A program made the position numbers and the translations under genes. Below the pieces are notes generated by a model. The model worked only from the letters and a program-made list of their open reading frames with translations. It did no database searches and was not told where the DNA came from. Positions 8,501 through 10,538 of a stretch of DNA of 10,538 bases are shown here, in pieces. The DNA lies in NCBI GenBank assembly GCA_047604965.1, contig JASGGQ010000097.1:1-10538 (forward strand), written 5' to 3'. Source of the DNA: JAGIBJ01 sp047604965. Lineage in GTDB: Bacteria > Actinomycetota > Thermoleophilia > Solirubrobacterales > Solirubrobacteraceae. How positions within the stretch are numbered: the first letter of the stretch is position 1; each line of letters begins with the position of its first letter.

Positions 8501-10185
8501 GTGACGCCGAAGTCCTGGATCCACAGTTCGTCGCCGCCGCCGGAGACGCGCGTCGGGCGCTCTTCAAGCACCGTCAGGCCGAGATCTTCGAGGATGCGGA
8601 TGACGCGGGAGAGTTCGGCTTTCGTTTGGCGGCTGAGCAGTGCGACGCGCGTGACCGATCCGTTGGCGCCTTCTTCGGGGCGCAGCGCGACATGCGTCGC
8701 TTCGCCGGAGCGGCGCAGCTGTTCGAGTGCGAGCACATCGCCGACGGCATGTTCGGGGGCGACGCTGGCGCGGTACTGCTCGGGCAGCCGTGGCCCCCAG
8801 TGTGCGGCCAGCAGCCGGCCTTGTTCGTAGCCGGCGCGCACCACCAGTTCGTCGCGCAGCGCCGTCAGCCACGTTCGCGCGAGCGCCAGCACGGCGGTGG
8901 TCAATTCGCCGGCATCGATCCGACGTAGCCCGTGGTCGTCGTGGACGACGACATGCAGCTGTACGTGCGCTTCGTCGCCGATCACCTCGTGCGCGACGAC
9001 GTCGGTGGTGCCGTAGCGTTCTCCGATCAGCGTTTGCATTTGGTCGCGCAGGTTTGGGGAGTACCGGTCGCGTGGGATCGCGACAACGATCGACGCGGTT
9101 CGGCCGTCGCCGTGCGGCCGGGAACGCAGCAGCGCTTCGTCCGGCGCGAGGTTCATCAGCGCGCCGAGCAGTTCGACGAGTTCCGGCGCGGTGATCGCGA
9201 GCAGTTCGTCTTTCGGCATCGCGTCGTACAGCGCGACCATGTGTTTGTGGTCGTGCGAGTCGGCGCGCAGGTCGGCGGCGTCAAGCGCGGCGTCGAGGCG
9301 GGCGCGTAGCACCGGCACTTCGCTGGCTGGTTCTGCTTCGGCGCGGTGCGTCAGCAGGTAGAGGACGCGCAGGAAGCCGCTCAGTGTGCCGGCGTCGTCG
9401 TGTTCGGGCAGCAGCAGTTCTTGCATCCGCACGCTGCGGTGGACCGGTGAGCGGCGTGACATGTGGCCGGCGACGATCGGCGCGCCACCGGTGATCTGCG
9501 CGACCGATGCCGGTTCGGGCGGTTCGATTTCCAGCGTGCCGCCGCCTGCGAGCGGGCCGGTCCATGCGCGCGCGCCGCCGTCGGAGGCGTGGGGGGCGAG
9601 CAGTCCGGTGCCGCCGGTGGGGCCGTCGGCACCGCCGGGCCGCAGGGTGTAGTGGCCGGTCGCGAGCAGCACGCCACGGTCGTCGAGCAGCCAGCGCAGG
9701 AGTGCCGCGACTTCGGGGTCGGTGTCGGTGGCTGCGGCGAGCGCGGCGACGTTCGCACTGCCGGCGGCGCGTTCGTCGACGACGGCGGTCGCGGCGAGCA
9801 GTACGCGCCGTACGCGGTCCTCTAGCGGTACGAGCGCTTCTGGTTCGAGCCGCGCTTCGAGTTCGATCACCATCGCCGCGACCGGCGGACGGGCGTCGGG
9901 CAGCGCGACGACTGGATGCTGCACGGCGCGGACCGTCTGGCCGCTGCGGCGGATCGCGGCGAGCAGTGTGTCGAGCAGGAACGCGCGGTCGTCGAGCACG
10001 GCGGCGATCAGCGAGCCGCGATCGACGTCGCCCGGCGTGTGTACGGCGGTCGCGACGAGCGCGTCGCCGCGTGTGGCGATCAGCGCGGCGAGCAGGCTTC
10101 GGCGTTCAGCGTCGGTGATGTCGGCGGCGCGCAGCAGCTCGTCGGCGTCGGCGTCGCTGATCGGCTGATGCCCGATCGTCGTCAT
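5530..10185 (-). CDS. gdh: NAD-specific glutamate dehydrogenase, large (L_180) class
   Basis: Cytoplasmic enzyme converting glutamate and NAD to 2-oxoglutarate, ammonium and NADH; 1,551 residues, slightly short of the usual 1,600 or so. The N-terminal 700 residues contain ACT-like regulatory segments, for example near 350-410 and 495-560. The catalytic core begins about 730 with GGLRWSDREDFRTEVFGLM. Lys775 (MVKNAV) and Lys785 (AGAKGGF) match the substrate-binding and catalytic lysines. Asp848 in AADKGTATFSD is the likely catalytic acid. VVGIGDMSGDVFGNG (915-929) is the dinucleotide-binding loop, and IDNSAGVDCSDHEVN follows near 1095. A helical C-terminal domain of roughly 350 residues completes the protein. 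The ATG at 10185 has GGAAG seven bases upstream. Mycobacterial homologues are inhibited by GarA; nothing here shows whether that applies. It converges on the transporter unit, with 45 bp between stops. Confidence 0.96.
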   Translation of the reverse strand: MTTIGHQPISDADADELLRAADITDAERRSLLAALIATRGDALVATAVHTPGDVDRGSLIAAVLDDRAFLLDTLLAAIRRSGQTVRAVQHPVVALPDARPPVAAMVIELEARLEPEALVPLEDRVRRVLLAATAVVDERAAGSANVAALAAATDTDPEVAALLRWLLDDRGVLLATGHYTLRPGGADGPTGGTGLLAPHASDGGARAWTGPLAGGGTLEIEPPEPASVAQITGGAPIVAGHMSRRSPVHRSVRMQELLLPEHDDAGTLSGFLRVLYLLTHRAEAEPASEVPVLRARLDAALDAADLRADSHDHKHMVALYDAMPKDELLAITAPELVELLGALMNLAPDEALLRSRPHGDGRTASIVVAIPRDRYSPNLRDQMQTLIGERYGTTDVVAHEVIGDEAHVQLHVVVHDDHGLRRIDAGELTTAVLALARTWLTALRDELVVRAGYEQGRLLAAHWGPRLPEQYRASVAPEHAVGDVLALEQLRRSGEATHVALRPEEGANGSVTRVALLSRQTKAELSRVIRILEDLGLTVLEERPTRVSGGGDELWIQDFGVTGPGGGPLDLDVCGERVAACIMAVWNGSAESDRLHRLIVTTELDHQRLEVLRAYRRYRARIGSRYTESFQNQVIAAHPHTTAALVRLFELRFDPSIERDPHAEAALRSEIVRQIDAVSSLDDDRILRNQLGLIDATVRTNAYVPGRRTLAIKLRAADIPALPQPAPLWEVYVYAPHVEGVHLRGGAIARGGLRWSDREDFRTEVFGLMRAQMVKNAVIVPAGAKGGFRLRQPPSDPAQLRASVEAAYVDYIDALLDLTDSRDGEQIVGPPQVVRRDGDDPYLVVAADKGTATFSDTANAVARRRGFWLDDAFASGGSHGYDHKALGITARGAWESVRRHFRERGIDPERDPITVVGIGDMSGDVFGNGLLRSRTIRLVGAYDHRHLFIDPNPGDPHAAFAERQRLFDLPRSSWDDYDRALISDGGGVWPRTAKSIPISPQIRDVLGITDEQLPPTELIRALLRADVDLLWNGGIGTVVKASTETDADAQDRSCDAIRVNGNELRCRVVGEGGNLGFTQRARIEFARGGGAINADFIDNSAGVDCSDHEVNLKILLGEAIRRGQLDLPGRDALLVEATDEVCAHVLADSARQARSLTEEELRSPSRMAAYEELMVALEEHQLLRADHDLPTSEQMGERTASGEGMSRPELAVLLSLAKLAITGELLDSPLVDDRALEGDLLAYFPQAITARFAELAWEHPLRRELLATLVANDVVDTMGQSFVFRRAVEFGASASAVVRAFLIARDVCDAPRLIAEIEAMTVSPAVRWSMTAVVQDAVRQVSRWYLRNDVTADADLRDTIAHHRAAARALVERVEADVVRGLGGDTLAGWHAGGAPSALADEVACCRLLPLAPYLADISARTARSIQELTVAVEALREALPLDTLQGLIANLPAATRVARWANQALRDDYLAAVARLAGLALTDGIGPARAVQHGVERRNAGVRRLQQLVREAQMAKHNEVAGTTLAVRQLRELADWFTRRQVRPPAARDH

Positions 10186-10192
10186 GCCGTCG

Positions 10193-10197
10193 CTTCC
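10193..10197 (-). promoter_or_regulatory. Ribosome-binding site of glutamate dehydrogenase
   Basis: Reading the minus strand, GGAAG (10197 to 10193) is seven bases before the ATG whose first base is 10185. This supports the chosen start of the large enzyme. Confidence 0.5.
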
Positions 10198-10355
10198 GTC
10201 CTGCGGTGCGGCCGCGTCATGCCGGCCAGTCCCGTCCGGGTTGGGGCACCGTGGTGTTCAAAGGTACGCACCCCAGAATCATCGGCAGGTTCGCGCAACA
10301 CCAAAGCATGGTCGCTGTCAACCGTATCCCGCTCGCGGCGCGGCAGCGCGGAGCC

Positions 10356-10400
10356 GTCAGCACGGAGCGTGGTAGCGGGTCAGCGCGGAGCGTGGCACCG
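10356..10400. repeat. Near-tandem 23-bp direct repeat upstream of glutamate dehydrogenase
   Basis: GTCAGCACGGAGCGTGG (10356-10372) recurs as GTCAGCGCGGAGCGTGG (10379-10395), 16 of 17 bases identical. Similarity continues weakly for five more bases, giving 19 of 22 over units starting 23 bases apart. A partial third copy, CAGCGCGGAGC, lies at 10344-10354. A spacing near two helical turns would suit cooperative binding of a regulator on one DNA face, but a plain tandem duplication is equally possible. No known operator is recognised. Confidence 0.65.
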
Positions 10401-10404
10401 CAGC

Positions 10405-10538
10405 CTACGCATCCGGCTCGTCGGGAACATAATCCCGAGGCACAGGACAAGTCGTGTTCTGCGGGTTCTGGTCCCGGTAGAACTTGAATCGGCCTGGGGT
10501 TCCCGGAGGGCTGTGTTAAGCGGCAGCAGGCTCGCTGA
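10405..10538 (-). pseudogene. Possible frameshifted C-terminal tail of an unidentified gene, cut by the window edge
   Basis: On the minus strand, a 27-residue open tail beginning FKFYRDQNPQ and ending YVPDEPDA runs from 10488 to a TAG at 10405-10407. It has ordinary, non-arginine-rich composition unlike the usual shadow frames here. Its frame is blocked upstream by TAA (10516-10518) with no start codon between. A neighbouring frame is open from the window edge and reads LREPQAD just before 10488. One missing T at GATTC would join the two. This could be a decayed gene end, a sequencing error or chance. I do not recognise the family. Confidence 0.2.
10421..10438. repeat. Small inverted repeat (hairpin)
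   Basis: TCGGGA (10421-10426) and TCCCGA (10433-10438) are perfect inverted copies around ACATAA. The 6-bp stem has no following T run. On the minus strand it would sit just before the stop of the possible gene remnant, so it may only reflect coding sequence. Confidence 0.4.

Larger units (their letters stand above)
10186..10538. other. Gene-free upstream region of glutamate dehydrogenase
   Basis: This 353-base stretch has no intact gene I can support and looks less GC-rich toward its right end than the rest of the window. It should hold the promoter of the dehydrogenase. A perfect TTGACA is present on the minus strand (10321 to 10316), but no convincing -10 box lies 16-19 bases further on. 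CACC-GT-GGTG (10247-10256) is a small inverted repeat nearer the start codon. The repeats, hairpin and gene remnant are listed separately. Confidence 0.6.

Noticed and set aside
6754..8928. Two long plus-strand open frames (6754-7818 and 7870-8928) antisense to the glutamate dehydrogenase
   Set aside because: Their composition is rich in Arg, Ala, Val and Asp with no recognisable domain, and they mirror a confidently identified conserved enzyme. Long antisense frames are expected from GC-rich codon use.
10395..10470. tRNA-like segment: GCTCGTCGGG..CATAA.CCCGA resembles the anticodon arm of initiator tRNA
   Set aside because: The anticodon loop would be eight bases, no acceptor stem pairs at the expected distance, and there is no convincing D arm or CCA end. 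The stretch also fits the minus-strand protein tail.
10206..10487. 93-codon plus-strand frame in the gene-free region
   Set aside because: No ribosome-binding site, no recognisable motif, and a composition typical of random GC-rich DNA.
1..10538. CRISPR arrays, insertion sequences, rRNA genes or phage modules
   Set aside because: No regularly spaced repeats, transposase-like proteins, terminal inverted repeats or structured RNA genes were seen.

Overview
The window is high-GC bacterial DNA with long genes, very short gaps and GC-rich third codon positions. A lipoprotein-type polyamine-binding protein, a PucR/CdaR-type regulator and a roughly 1,550-residue NAD-glutamate dehydrogenase together suggest an actinobacterium, perhaps of the Thermoleophilia/Solirubrobacterales kind. 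That placement is an inference from protein style, not from a marker gene.

Positions 1-5484 (+ strand) hold one transcription unit: an ABC ATPase (potA-like), a polyamine-type substrate-binding lipoprotein (potD-like), two inner-membrane permeases (potB- and potC-like) and a PucR-family regulator. From the lipoprotein onward every junction is a 4-base ATGA stop/start overlap. The only gap, between ATPase and lipoprotein, holds a perfect 7-bp GC hairpin. The left edge cuts the unit: the ATPase frame is open to base 2 and no promoter is visible.

Positions 5485-5529 are a 45-bp convergent gap with a run of nine C and a weak imperfect hairpin.

Positions 5530-10185 (- strand) encode one very long protein, an NAD-specific glutamate dehydrogenase of the large (L_180) class, with catalytic lysines, catalytic aspartate and nucleotide-binding loop recognisable.

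Positions 10186-10538 are the region upstream of that gene. No intact gene is seen. It holds a near-tandem 23-bp repeat, an isolated TTGACA box, a possible 30-codon upstream ORF, a small hairpin, and what may be the frameshifted tail of another minus-strand gene cut by the right edge.

Functionally, the transporter would import a polyamine or related cationic/amine compound under control of the co-transcribed PucR protein. Glutamate dehydrogenase would turn glutamate, a possible end point of amine catabolism, into 2-oxoglutarate and ammonium. The link between the two units is inferred from adjacency only. I see no clear novel multi-gene system here; the most interesting unexplained signals are in the last 350 bases and in the hairpin after the ATPase gene.
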